Below, one piece after another: positions 42,723-51,788 of a DNA stretch of 64,000 nt. A model generated the notes under the pieces. That model was not told the origin of the DNA. It did no database searches and saw only the letters and a program-made list of their open reading frames with translations. Origin of the DNA: Paenibacillus sp. V4I7 (GTDB taxonomy: Bacteria; Bacillota; Bacilli; Paenibacillales; NBRC-103111); assembly GCF_030817275.1 (NCBI RefSeq), contig NZ_JAUSZD010000002.1:4340001-4404000 (forward strand). The letters run 5' to 3'. The position numbers were made by a program, and so were the translations under genes. The first letter of the stretch is position 1; each line of letters begins with the position of its first letter.

Positions 42723-43691
42723 TCACACAAACTCCCTTCTCATGACAGAAAATTGTTTGACGGTTGTAAAGCCTGCCTTCTCATAGATGCGGATAGCCGG
42801 ATTCGAACTGCCCGTATAAAGCGACATGTATTCGGTCCCGATTGAACGAAAAGCTTCACACAGCTTAAAGAAAAGGATGCTGCCCAGACCGTGTCCCTCA
42901 TGCTCGGGAATGACACCGATTCCGGCGAAATAGCCCCGGCCGTTGTCTTGACGAATGACCGGACCTGCAAATCCGATTACCTTGCCTTTATATGCAGCAA
43001 TCACCACTGGCACACCCTCTGCCGTGCTTTGCCCGATTTCCCTCTGCCATAAAAGATTATTAAATCCATTCAGCATTTCATCCACGCCGTCATGCTTTTT
43101 CGGGTCGAACAATTCCACCGTGTAGCCATCGACTGCCGCCTTGCTTTCCTTGGCTCTGATATCCCCTGGTATGGTGAAACTGTCCAGCTTCAAATACATG
43201 GCGCACTCTTTAGCGCGTTCCACATACCCTGCCTGCAGCAAAAACGTATACAATTTACTTTCAATCGGCACGCCAGGCGCATTGTTATGCTCATGCTTCG
43301 GTGTCCCCGGTATATACCACGGCAATAACATCGGATTAAAAAATAAGACATCACCTTGTTTTTTTCCCAACTGCTGAAAGCGGCGCTCCAAAGCATCTAG
43401 CATGCCTTGATAATTCTCATCTGTTTGGAAATCATCGGCTAAAACAATGCAGGTGATGTATCCCGCCACTTCCCCAAGCGGCAGATCATCCCCTGTGCAG
43501 CCGCAGGCAAAGCCTTTGACTTCATTTTGTTCCAGTAACACAAAAGCATTTTGACTATCAAAATAAGTGTTGGCCGTGAAGATAAGCTCAAAGGTTTGTT
43601 CGGTAAGCTCCTTGTAGCCTTCTTTCACGGCTTCTTCATTCCATAAGTCAATAACCGCCTGACGATATTGTTGATCCCATGACACAATCAT
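42723..43691 (-). CDS. Two-domain GNAT acetyltransferase
   Basis: 322 residues made of two GNAT folds: an N-terminal one (about 1-150) with a degenerate site and a C-terminal one with the acetyl-CoA motif IPEHEGHGLGSILF near residue 265. Acetyl-CoA-dependent N-acetylation is the expected activity. Directly upstream of the PIG-L gene, the pair could remove and add acyl groups on an amino sugar or on a peptide amine. The substrate is unknown. Confidence 0.85.
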   Translation of the reverse strand: MIVSWDQQYRQAVIDLWNEEAVKEGYKELTEQTFELIFTANTYFDSQNAFVLLEQNEVKGFACGCTGDDLPLGEVAGYITCIVLADDFQTDENYQGMLDALERRFQQLGKKQGDVLFFNPMLLPWYIPGTPKHEHNNAPGVPIESKLYTFLLQAGYVERAKECAMYLKLDSFTIPGDIRAKESKAAVDGYTVELFDPKKHDGVDEMLNGFNNLLWQREIGQSTAEGVPVVIAAYKGKVIGFAGPVIRQDNGRGYFAGIGVIPEHEGHGLGSILFFKLCEAFRSIGTEYMSLYTGSSNPAIRIYEKAGFTTVKQFSVMRREFV

Positions 43692-43725
43692 GCTGAAGTA
43701 ATACCTCCCCCATGCGCGGTTAGTA

Positions 43726-44586
43726 CTAGCCCTTCACCGCTCCAACCGTTACACCTTCTAAGAAGTACTTTTGCAAGCTGAAGAAAAGAATAAACATCGG
43801 CAGTGCAGAGATCGTAGCACCCGCCATCATCGGCGCGATAAACGTCGTATTGGCGAAGCGGAAGTTTTTCAATCCCACTTGAATCGTCTGCATATCCATC
43901 GTATTGGTGACAAGAAGCGGCCAGAAGAATGTGTTCCAGCTGTCCATAAACGTTAGAATCGCCATGACGGCAAGCACGGTTTTGGACAAAGGCAGAATGA
44001 TTCTCCAATAGATCGTGAACTGACTGCACCCTTCGATCTTGGCGCTTTCCATAATCTCATTCGGGATGCTGCTCATAAACTGTTTAGCCAGAAAAATATT
44101 ATATACAGTAACAATACCCGGCATAATTAACGCGCTGTACGTATTTTGCAGCTCGAACACGTTAACAACCAGAATATACAAAGGTACTTGCGTAACTTGG
44201 TAAGGAATCATCATGGAGACAAGCAGTACGGCAAACAGCACGCCTCTCCCTTTAAAACGAAGTTTAGAAAATGCATAACCAGCCATGCTCGCAAAAATAA
44301 CATTGGACACCATCACGGTGGTCGCGACGATCAGTGAGTTCAAAATCCAACGATACGAATACTCACTGTAATCAAAGAAAAATTTAAAGGAAGCGAATGT
44401 AAATTTGCTAGGTAAAATGGAATAGCTCACCGCTCCGGCCTCAACCGGATCAGCAAAGGATGAAATGACCATGAAATAAATCGGAAATATCGTCGCCAAA
44501 GCAAAAAGTAGAAGGAATATAAAAATGATTGAATTTCGAATGGTTTTTACTCTAGGTTTTCCTGCATGATTGCTGTATAAAGCCAT
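43726..44586 (-). CDS. CUT1 sugar ABC transporter permease, MalG-like
   Basis: 286 residues, six helices, EAA loop MESAKIEGCSQFTIYW near residue 190 and C-terminus KYFLEGVTVGAVKG. Second permease of the amino-sugar importer; 16 bases follow the partner gene. No ATPase is encoded in the operon. Confidence 0.92.
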   Translation of the reverse strand: MALYSNHAGKPRVKTIRNSIIFIFLLLFALATIFPIYFMVISSFADPVEAGAVSYSILPSKFTFASFKFFFDYSEYSYRWILNSLIVATTVMVSNVIFASMAGYAFSKLRFKGRGVLFAVLLVSMMIPYQVTQVPLYILVVNVFELQNTYSALIMPGIVTVYNIFLAKQFMSSIPNEIMESAKIEGCSQFTIYWRIILPLSKTVLAVMAILTFMDSWNTFFWPLLVTNTMDMQTIQVGLKNFRFANTTFIAPMMAGATISALPMFILFFSLQKYFLEGVTVGAVKG

Positions 44587-44602
44587 TTTTTATACCCCTC
44601 TC

Positions 44603-45508
44603 TTAATACTCGACGTCTTTTCCTGCATATTTGAACTGTATAACCGAAATTCCCGCGATAATAACAGCTAGAATCAGCGATTGCGCCGCAGCTTTACCGA
44701 ATTCAAAATAAGTAAATGCATTATTGAAAATCAGTAGACCAACCATCGTAGTGGCATTGTTCGGACCGCCGCCAGTCATCAAGTAAGCGTTCTGGAACAC
44801 TTGGAAAGAACCGATAACACCCGTCACCAAAAGAAATAACGTAGCTGGTTTCAAAGAAGGAACAACGATGTGCCACAGCTTTTGAAAAAAGTTCGCTCCG
44901 TCCATTTCAGCTGCCTCGTAATACGTATCATCAATGCCGAGTAGACCGGCCAGGTAGATGATAATGCTTGTGCCATGACTGGACAACCAGGACATCAGAA
45001 CCAATGAAAACATCGCCGTTTTGCTTGAGCCGAGCCAGTTCTGATTGGTAATGCCAAAGAAATGAATGAACTGATTTAAAATTCCGCCTTCCATTGGATC
45101 GAAGATCCAAAGCCATACGACGGATAAAGCAACACCTGAAGCAACAACAGGTAAGTAATAGACTCCTTTGAAAAAGCCCTGCGTTTTTTTCCTAAGCGGC
45201 AGAATCATAATCGCAATCACCATGGACAATAACAAGTTGACAGGTACTGTCAAAAGCGTATAGACGACGGTATTGCGCATTGCTTGCCAAAATAAAGCAT
45301 CCTTCACCGTAGAGACATAATTGTCGAACCCAACATACGTGGAACCAAGAGGTTTATATTCTTGGAGACTAATGATAAATGCACTTACGACCGGATACGC
45401 CGTGAACATCGCAAAAACAACTAAAGCGACGGCAATGAATGCATATCCTGGGGCACCTTCTCCTTTGATTCCTTTTCTTTTTATCGGTTTAGCGATATTC
45501 GTTGCCAT
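44603..45508 (-). CDS. CUT1 sugar ABC transporter permease, MalF-like
   Basis: 301 residues, six helices, EAA loop YEAAEMDGANFFQKLWH near residue 205. It precedes the MalG-like subunit and follows the binding protein by 100 bases. From its place between MurQ and NamZ, its cargo is probably MurNAc, MurNAc-GlcNAc or a muropeptide. Confidence 0.92.
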   Translation of the reverse strand: MATNIAKPIKRKGIKGEGAPGYAFIAVALVVFAMFTAYPVVSAFIISLQEYKPLGSTYVGFDNYVSTVKDALFWQAMRNTVVYTLLTVPVNLLLSMVIAIMILPLRKKTQGFFKGVYYLPVVASGVALSVVWLWIFDPMEGGILNQFIHFFGITNQNWLGSSKTAMFSLVLMSWLSSHGTSIIIYLAGLLGIDDTYYEAAEMDGANFFQKLWHIVVPSLKPATLFLLVTGVIGSFQVFQNAYLMTGGGPNNATTMVGLLIFNNAFTYFEFGKAAAQSLILAVIIAGISVIQFKYAGKDVEY

Positions 45509-45608
45509 ACTGTCTAACCCCCAAACCCCGTTTCAAAAAACTCGGATTAAAATAGTTCGGATAGCCGTGTAACAAGCATCACGACTATCCGAGGTTTACA
45601 ACTTATGA

Positions 45609-47051
45609 TTAATCTTTCACAACGCCGTCTGCGCCAAATGCGGCAATCGCAGCGGTTTTCACAGCTTCATACATCGCTTCAGGAGTAATTTCACCTGCGA
45701 TCAAACCTTGGAACTTAGGCACGATAACTTCAGTTTCCAATTTAATCGCTTTAGCACCCAGTTCTGTCGGGATATCCGAACGAGCCGGTGTTGCATTTTT
45801 CAGCATGTAGTCAACAGCAGCGATGTTCTCAGGGCTTCTGTCAATTTTCATGCTTTCAGCCGCTTTTTTACCGCTTTGCGTAATGTGAGCAGAGAACAGA
45901 TCACTGTTTGTTGCTGCAGCATTTTTACCGCTAGCTAAGAAGTAAGCAGCTTTTACGACATTCGCTTTGTGCTCAGCCGTAGGTTCCTTTTTACCGCGGA
46001 ACGTCATGTAACCGTCAACGACAGTAGCGAATGATGGTTTTGCTCCTTGGAAAGTAGGGGCCGGCAATACCACATAATCAACCGGGATGGAATCTTTTAC
46101 AGCACTTGCATCAGCTGCTTTAAGCTTTGCGTTATTGGTTTTAGCGGAATTCTCAAATACGGCTAGACCTTTACCTGTGATCATCGTTTGGCCTGTCAGG
46201 AACATGTTCCAACGCTTACCAGCATCTACAGAGCTAAGCTCTTTCGGCATGGAGCCGTCATCGATCAACGCACGAAGATCTTTCAGAAGACCTAGGTAAT
46301 TTTTGCTAGTGTACGCATATTTCAAATCTTTATTAAACGCATGAGGCATGCCCGCATTTTTAGCCATGATACCCAAGTAGTCAACGGCTGCAACGCCTTT
46401 AACAGCGAACACGAAACCATAGCGTGTTTTGCCGTTTTCAGTTACGAGGCCTTTTTTGATTGCTTGACGGAATTCATCATATGTCCAGCCGCTCGTTTGT
46501 ACTTTCTTCCAATCGATGCCGGCCTTTTCCAGGTACGCTTTGTTGCCGCCAAGTGCATGAACTTCCATGTACGCCGGGAAGCCGTAAAGTCCTTTGCCGT
46601 TCTTCATGTATTCAAGCGGAGCTTTCTCATAATCGTTAATCATCTCAGGAGTAGCTGAATCCGTGATGTCCATGAGCAAACCTTGCTGCAGATACTTAGG
46701 GATGCCATCAGAGCCTCCGAAAGCAATATCTGGCGGGCTGCCCGCATTCACTTGCGTATCCAATTTCTGCTTCATATCTTCCCAGCTTGCCGGTTCGATT
46801 TTCAAAGTCAGATTCGGATACAATGCCGTAAAGTCTTTGGACATTTGTTCGAAAGTCTTTTGGTAGTTTGGTGAAACTGGCGGCAGCAAAGCTGTAATGG
46901 TGTCTTTAGCTGTTGAGGCGCCGGCAGTAGCCGCTGGAGCAGGCGTGCCTGCTGGTGTAGTTGTTGCTTTCGTGCCGGAAGTACCACCACAAGCTGTTAA
47001 AGCCATGGTTAAAGCTACAACAGATGCTAATACGGGCATTTTTCTTTTCAT
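45609..47051 (-). CDS. Sugar ABC transporter substrate-binding lipoprotein, MalE/UgpB-like
   Basis: 480 residues. Signal peptide with lipobox LTAC near residue 20, an Ala/Pro/Thr-rich linker of about 25 residues, and a type 1 solute-binding domain. It is the receptor of the importer and is co-directional with MurQ upstream (68 bases). Expected ligand: a MurNAc-containing sugar released during wall turnover. A transporter of this ABC type would replace the MurP PTS permease of the B. subtilis pathway. Confidence 0.92.
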   Translation of the reverse strand: MKRKMPVLASVVALTMALTACGGTSGTKATTTPAGTPAPAATAGASTAKDTITALLPPVSPNYQKTFEQMSKDFTALYPNLTLKIEPASWEDMKQKLDTQVNAGSPPDIAFGGSDGIPKYLQQGLLMDITDSATPEMINDYEKAPLEYMKNGKGLYGFPAYMEVHALGGNKAYLEKAGIDWKKVQTSGWTYDEFRQAIKKGLVTENGKTRYGFVFAVKGVAAVDYLGIMAKNAGMPHAFNKDLKYAYTSKNYLGLLKDLRALIDDGSMPKELSSVDAGKRWNMFLTGQTMITGKGLAVFENSAKTNNAKLKAADASAVKDSIPVDYVVLPAPTFQGAKPSFATVVDGYMTFRGKKEPTAEHKANVVKAAYFLASGKNAAATNSDLFSAHITQSGKKAAESMKIDRSPENIAAVDYMLKNATPARSDIPTELGAKAIKLETEVIVPKFQGLIAGEITPEAMYEAVKTAAIAAFGADGVVKD

Positions 47052-47119
47052 GAAAATAGACCTCCATTATAGGGATCTTTGAGCGTTGCTCAAAGTCTCT
47101 CCTTTTTATATTAAGTATC

Positions 47120-48040
47120 TCAAACAACTTTGCTAAAAGTACGTATGGCTGTTTTCAAACGGCCGTCACATTGATTCAATGCTCGTTCTGCCTCCGCTGC
47201 ATCCAAACCGGTTTTTATCATCATAATCGCTAATTTGCAATTCATGGAAGCGCTTTCCAGATGGGCAATAGCGCTCTTTTCATCTACCCCTGTTGCTGCT
47301 CTAATGATACGAACAGAACGATCATACAATTTGATATTGCTTGCCTTCATGTCTACCATAAGGTTGTTATACGTCTTTCCAAGCTTCACCATCGTACAGG
47401 TCGTCAGCATGTTAAGAACCAGCTTCTGTGCTGTCCCCGCTTTCAATCGGGTAGATCCCATTATCGCTTCCGGCCCAACCACTGGCGCAATACATACATC
47501 ACAGACAGGCTCTAGTTTCGAATTTTTGTTATTCACTACGCCGATCGTTGCTGCACCAATTTCCTTTGCTCTTTTCAAACTGGCAATGACGAATTGTGCG
47601 CTTCCACTGGCCGTAATTCCGATAACGGCATCCTTATCTGTCACACCGCACCGTTCTATGAGTGCGATCCCCTCCTCCGCGTTGTCCTCAAAACCTTCAA
47701 CTGCAATTCTTAGCGCCCCATCGCCGCCGGCGATATGACCTTGCACCAGCATGGGGTCAATACCAAAAGTAGGAGGACATTCAGAAGCGTCGAGCACACC
47801 GAGTCTGCCAGAAGATCCAGCCCCTACGTAGAACATTCTGCCACCGTTTTTAAGAACATGATGTAAAATATCAACCGCTTTCATAATTTGCGGTATTTCT
47901 GCTCCCACTGCAGCGGGAACTTCAGCATCCTGCTCATTCATTAAACGCAGCATTTGTTCCGTTGTACATTCATCCATAATCAGTGTTTTCTCGTTAATCT
48001 CTTCCGTAGTCAACCTCGACAGATACTCATCCATAGCCAT
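47120..48040 (-). CDS. murQ: N-acetylmuramic acid 6-phosphate etherase
   Basis: Cleaves the D-lactyl ether of MurNAc-6-phosphate to give GlcNAc-6-phosphate and D-lactate in the cytoplasm. 306 residues, normal length. The SIS-domain signature GAGSSGRLGVLDASECPPTFG near residues 75-95, with the catalytic Glu of DASE, is intact, as is ITASGSAQFV. It is the first gene of the importer operon. Its substrate needs phosphorylation by a kinase because no PTS permease is present; the BadF-type kinase at 50623 is the obvious candidate. Confidence 0.96.
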   Translation of the reverse strand: MAMDEYLSRLTTEEINEKTLIMDECTTEQMLRLMNEQDAEVPAAVGAEIPQIMKAVDILHHVLKNGGRMFYVGAGSSGRLGVLDASECPPTFGIDPMLVQGHIAGGDGALRIAVEGFEDNAEEGIALIERCGVTDKDAVIGITASGSAQFVIASLKRAKEIGAATIGVVNNKNSKLEPVCDVCIAPVVGPEAIMGSTRLKAGTAQKLVLNMLTTCTMVKLGKTYNNLMVDMKASNIKLYDRSVRIIRAATGVDEKSAIAHLESASMNCKLAIMMIKTGLDAAEAERALNQCDGRLKTAIRTFSKVV

Positions 48041-48083
48041 CCTCCTATCCTGTTTGTTTCAATTTCTAATTTCATACTAGCGA

Positions 48084-48118
48084 AAAATTTCATGATGGTC
48101 AATAGTTTTTGAAATTTT
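48084..48118. promoter_or_regulatory. Inverted repeat upstream of murQ, possible MurR operator
   Basis: AAAATTTCA (48084-48092) and TGAAATTTT (48110-48118) are perfect inverted 9-mers, 17 bases apart, in the short promoter region of murQ. The sequence is AT-rich, so chance is a real alternative. Confidence 0.4.
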
Positions 48119-48162
48119 ATTTCTTTTCACAATAAACTTTTGATTTTTTATTTTATTTTACA

Positions 48163-48212
48163 ACAAAAAAAGACAACGACCTTTTATCTGGCTAAGGCGT
48201 TGTCTTTGACTT
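48163..48212. terminator. Bidirectional-looking terminator after murR
   Basis: AAAGACAACG (48169-48178) and CGTTGTCTTT (48198-48207) form a perfect 10-bp stem with T runs on both sides. On the minus strand it ends murR and insulates murQ. Confidence 0.85.
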
Positions 48213-48213
48213 T

Positions 48214-49080
48214 TTATTTGCGATGTTTACTGCTGGCGATAATATCGTGCGTTTTAGCTAAATATTTCTTCACTTTCTTGTATTCCGCACTGGCTACACC
48301 AGCAAAAAGAATATCAATTACCGTCAGCATGGCAATTCGCGATCCCATGGCACCGCTTCTGATAGTTACCTCTGGTGTAGAGATGCTCAAGACAATATTC
48401 GCCTTATCTGCTAACTCGCTTTTATTATATTTGGTAATGGCAATAATGCATGCGCCATTCTTTTTGGCTATTTCGAGTGAATCGAGAATTTCCGTCGTAC
48501 TGCCGGAATTCGATATAAAGATGGCCACATCACTTTTGTCCAGCAGTGTAGCTGCCGTGAGTTGGCTGTGCCCGTCCGTGTAGGTATGGCACATCTTGTT
48601 AATCCGTGAAAATTTCTGCTCCGCATCGATACCGACCAGACCGGAAGCACCGATTCCGAAAAATGCAATACGGTTGCTTTCACGCAGGACTTTTACAGCA
48701 CGGGCTATTTCATTTTTATCAATAACACTGAGCGTGTCCTCAATAGATTTACTATTATTGCGAGAAATATTAGAGATAATGACGGATAGATCATCCCCTG
48801 GTTGTATATCGGTGTACTGGTTCTTCTCATCATCATCCATAGATCCAATTGAAGCTGAGATGCTTACAATAAAGTTCCGGTAACCTTTATACCCCATCGT
48901 TTTACAGAAACGAAGAACGGATGCGTCACTGGTCTTCGTCAGCCCGGCAAGGTTCTTAATCGAAAGATGCGGGATTTCCTCTAAGTTCTCCAAAATGTAC
49001 TCGGCTACCAACTTCTCAACAGGAGTTAGGCTGTCTTTCATATCACGAATCTTTATTAAAATATTATCATTAATTGACAT
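48214..49080 (-). CDS. murR: MurR/RpiR-family transcriptional regulator
   Basis: 288 residues: N-terminal RpiR helix-turn-helix (LVAEYILENLEEIPHLSIKN ... SDASVLRFCKTMGYKGYRNF) and C-terminal SIS domain (RIAFFGIGASGLVGIDAEQK, ISNSGSTTEI) that binds a phosphosugar, in MurR proteins MurNAc-6-phosphate. It lies between murQ and the divergent GH4-kinase pair and so can control both transcripts. Confidence 0.88.
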   Translation of the reverse strand: MSINDNILIKIRDMKDSLTPVEKLVAEYILENLEEIPHLSIKNLAGLTKTSDASVLRFCKTMGYKGYRNFIVSISASIGSMDDDEKNQYTDIQPGDDLSVIISNISRNNSKSIEDTLSVIDKNEIARAVKVLRESNRIAFFGIGASGLVGIDAEQKFSRINKMCHTYTDGHSQLTAATLLDKSDVAIFISNSGSTTEILDSLEIAKKNGACIIAITKYNKSELADKANIVLSISTPEVTIRSGAMGSRIAMLTVIDILFAGVASAEYKKVKKYLAKTHDIIASSKHRK

Positions 49081-49253
49081 ATATATTCCCTGTTCACCCT
49101 ATTTTCTCTGAGCTAAAATTTTAATCTCATCATACGTATATTTGCTCAAAAAAACAAGATTAATATCTAAAATAATATACAATTTTGAGTAGTAAGGTAA
49201 GAAATTTATTTTCAATATAAATCTCTAAAAGCAAAATTAAATTCCAATTTATA

Positions 49254-49283
49254 TTGCAGCGTTTCTGAAGGCGATGCTATAAT
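49254..49283 (+). promoter_or_regulatory. Predicted promoter of the GH4-kinase operon
   Basis: TTGCAG (49254-49259), an 18-base spacer and TATAAT (49278-49283) with an extended TGC before the -10 make a good SigA promoter, about 40 bases before the GH4 start. The remainder of the divergent gap 49081-49253 is AT-rich with no other clear feature. Confidence 0.65.
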
Positions 49284-49324
49284 AGCAGCGAGATTGAGCT
49301 GAATTAGGAAGGGTGAATACATGG

Positions 49325-50620
49325 ATGACTAAAAAATTGAAAATAGCGATTATTGGATCAGGAAGCACCTACACCCCAGAATTGATTGAAGGAATGATTA
49401 AGCGAAAAGACGTATTACCAATAGATGAACTAGTACTCATGGATATTGATGCAAGAAAGCTCGAAATTGTAGGCAAACTCTGTGAACGCATGATAGAGGC
49501 AGCGAGTATTCCTTGTCGAGTTATCTTAACCGAAAACTTGGATGAAGCGCTGCGGGATGCGGATTTTGTGTTATCACAAATTCGTGTGGGTAAGCTGCCT
49601 GCCCGCGTACTCGACGAGACCATTCCTCTCAAATACGATTTAATCGGGCAAGAAACCTGCGGAATCGGTGGATTTTTCAAAGCCATGCGCACCATTCCCG
49701 TTATGCTTCATATTGCCAACCGTATGCAAGAACTGTGTCCGGATGCTTGGCTCATCAATTTCTCCAATCCAGCTGGCATCATTACAGAAGCTATGCTTAA
49801 TCATTCCAAGGTGAAAATGCTAGGTCTGTGTAATGTCCCTTTCAACATGTTCAAGAGCATTCGTGAAACCTTGCAATTAGACCATGCTAACTTCACCTAT
49901 GTTGGACTTAACCATTTAAGCTGGATTACATCTATTGAACAAGATGGTAAGGATTATGTGAAAACGGCACTTGATATGGGACTTAACAGTGAAGCGATGA
50001 AGAATATTCCTTCAAGCGGATTCAGTAAAGAGGTCGTTCAGATGGTGGGAGCCATACCTTCTTCTTATTTGGAATATTATTACTTCAAAGAGAAGAAGCT
50101 AAAATTGCTGAAAGAAAGCGAATTAACACGAGGCGAGAAATGTATACAGATCGAAGAGGAGCTGCTAAACATCTACTTGGATTCCGAGCTGCATTCAAAG
50201 CCGGAACTGCTTTCTACTCGCGGCGGTGCCAATTATTCGGAAGTGGCCATCAGTTTAGTCGATGCCATCTATAACGACAAACAAGAGGTACACGTTGTCA
50301 ACCTTCTTAACAACGGAGCATTAGATTTCATGGAAGACTCCGATGCGGTTGAAGTTTGTGCTGTTATTGGTAAAAATGGCGCCACACCGATCAAAGTGAA
50401 AGATTTCAATAATCAACATATCATTGATTATATGCGTATGGTCAAAGCCTATGAGCGTGAAACCGTGGCAGCTGCAGTGAACGGCAGCGAAGATGCCGCC
50501 ATGCGTGCCCTTTTAATGAATCCATTGGTCGGTGACTACGATGCCGCACATCACTGCTTCAATGAGTTGAAGGAAGCCCATAGCGACTACCTCCCGCAGT
50601 TTTTCGCTAAAGAGAAGTAG
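49325..50620 (+). CDS. GH4 family NAD-dependent 6-phospho-beta-glucosidase-like enzyme
   Basis: 431 residues from ATG 49325; a GTG at 49313 is also possible but overlaps the AGGAAGG ribosome binding site. The Rossmann NAD site IIGSGSTYTPELI opens the protein. The GQETCGIGGFFKAMRTIP block, the metal Cys in LGLCNVPF and the metal His in LNHLSWI are all kept. GH4 enzymes oxidise C3-OH of a 6-phosphosugar with NAD and Mn, then eliminate the aglycone. It forms an operon with the kinase two bases downstream and is divergent from murR, so the natural substrate may be a phosphorylated GlcNAc-containing disaccharide. Confidence 0.9.
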   Translation: MTKKLKIAIIGSGSTYTPELIEGMIKRKDVLPIDELVLMDIDARKLEIVGKLCERMIEAASIPCRVILTENLDEALRDADFVLSQIRVGKLPARVLDETIPLKYDLIGQETCGIGGFFKAMRTIPVMLHIANRMQELCPDAWLINFSNPAGIITEAMLNHSKVKMLGLCNVPFNMFKSIRETLQLDHANFTYVGLNHLSWITSIEQDGKDYVKTALDMGLNSEAMKNIPSSGFSKEVVQMVGAIPSSYLEYYYFKEKKLKLLKESELTRGEKCIQIEEELLNIYLDSELHSKPELLSTRGGANYSEVAISLVDAIYNDKQEVHVVNLLNNGALDFMEDSDAVEVCAVIGKNGATPIKVKDFNNQHIIDYMRMVKAYERETVAAAVNGSEDAAMRALLMNPLVGDYDAAHHCFNELKEAHSDYLPQFFAKEK

Positions 50621-50622
50621 TC

Positions 50623-51633
50623 ATGATTGATAAAAACTACATTATCGGGGTCGACGGCGGAAATAGTAAAACGGACTACTTTCTATTTGATATCCAAGGG
50701 AACTTTATAGACCATATTCACACAGGTACATGCAGTCACGAGCAGTTCCCCGACGCATACTTGAGCTCATTCAGAATCATGAATGAAAATATTCAGCATT
50801 TGCTGACGCGTAATCAGTTAACCATGGATCATATTGCAGCCGGTGCCTTCGGATTAGCTGGTGCGGACATTCCATCCCAGAAGGAAAATTTATGCCACGT
50901 CATTGAGCGTATCGGCTTTACACACTATGCCATGGACAACGACTCATTCCTGGGTGTTAAAGCTGGCAGTGAAAAGGGCTTCGGCATTTGCTCCATTAAT
51001 GGCTCGGGCTCCTCTACTGGCGGTATTTCTCCAAGTGGAAAGCGCCTTCAAGTAGGCGGTGTTGGCAGCGAGCTATCTGGTGATGAAGCTGGGGGGTTCT
51101 TTCTAGCCAGAAAAGTACTTCGGGCGGTATATGACTTTTACTACCGTATGGGGCCGGAAACCGGGATGACTGAACCCGTCATAAAGCTGCTGCAAATACC
51201 CGGTAAAGAACTGTTCATTGAATACGCCTTGAACGGCATTCAGAAGCGAACAAGTCCCACCACCAAGCTGGTGCAAATCCTGTTCTCCGCGGCAGATAAC
51301 GGGGATTCCGTAGCTATGAATATTCTTGATAATACGGCCAAACAACTGGCCAACTCCACGGTCGGCTGTATGCACAATCTGGATTTTGACCATGAAGTCG
51401 ATATCATTCTGGCAGGCTCCGTTTGGGTCAAAGCTGAAAGTCCTCTGCTGCTCCAAAACTTCAAAAATCATATTGCAAACTTGACCAATCACAGCTGCCA
51501 TTACATCCTTCTAAAAGTCCCACCTGCAACTGGCGCAGTCCTATGGGCACTGGAACTAGCCTATGGTCATCCAGTGAATTTAGATACTCGTCTGAAAGTG
51601 ATTGAGGCGGTAGAACAACTCGAACGTCAATGA
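50623..51633 (+). CDS. BadF/BadG-type N-acetyl-amino-sugar kinase, MurK-like
   Basis: 336 residues of the ASKHA fold. Phosphate loop VDGGNSKTDYFLFD at residues 10-24, second phosphate region NGSGSSTGG near 130, GGVGSELSGDEAGG near 148, and adenosine motif IILAGSVW near 268. Relatives include GlcNAc kinases and the MurNAc/GlcNAc kinase MurK of Clostridium. Placed after GH4 and beside murR/murQ, it probably phosphorylates imported MurNAc or GlcNAc at C6, supplying the phosphate a PTS would otherwise add. Confidence 0.88.
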   Translation: MIDKNYIIGVDGGNSKTDYFLFDIQGNFIDHIHTGTCSHEQFPDAYLSSFRIMNENIQHLLTRNQLTMDHIAAGAFGLAGADIPSQKENLCHVIERIGFTHYAMDNDSFLGVKAGSEKGFGICSINGSGSSTGGISPSGKRLQVGGVGSELSGDEAGGFFLARKVLRAVYDFYYRMGPETGMTEPVIKLLQIPGKELFIEYALNGIQKRTSPTTKLVQILFSAADNGDSVAMNILDNTAKQLANSTVGCMHNLDFDHEVDIILAGSVWVKAESPLLLQNFKNHIANLTNHSCHYILLKVPPATGAVLWALELAYGHPVNLDTRLKVIEAVEQLERQ

Positions 51634-51649
51634 GCTATTTGGAGTAAAC

Positions 51650-51689
51650 AAAAAATGAGAAGGCAAGAATCTTGCCATCTCATTTTTTT
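51650..51689 (+). terminator. Terminator after the GH4-kinase operon
   Basis: AAAATGAGA-A-GGCAAGA pairs with TCTTGCC-A-TCTCATTTT around a short loop, followed by TTTG and TTTTTTC. A stem this long works on both strands. Confidence 0.85.
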
Positions 51690-51700
51690 GTTTTTTCTGA

Positions 51701-51726
51701 GTCCCTAAGTTAATTACTTTAGGGAC
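51701..51726. repeat. Short inverted repeat GTCCCTAAGT/ACTTTAGGGAC
   Basis: Arms at 51701-51710 and 51716-51726 pair with one bulge around TAATT. There is no T run. It may be a scar of a mobile or REP-like element next to the GHKL gene; function not known. Confidence 0.4.
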
Positions 51727-51788
51727 AGATCCTTTTTCAGCTTTAATACCGAACCATGCCTTGCACCTTTGGGACTAGGACATGTACC

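Noticed and set aside
47235-47738. 167-codon plus-strand frame
   Set aside because: It is antisense to murQ, whose motifs are intact; composition is unlike a real protein.
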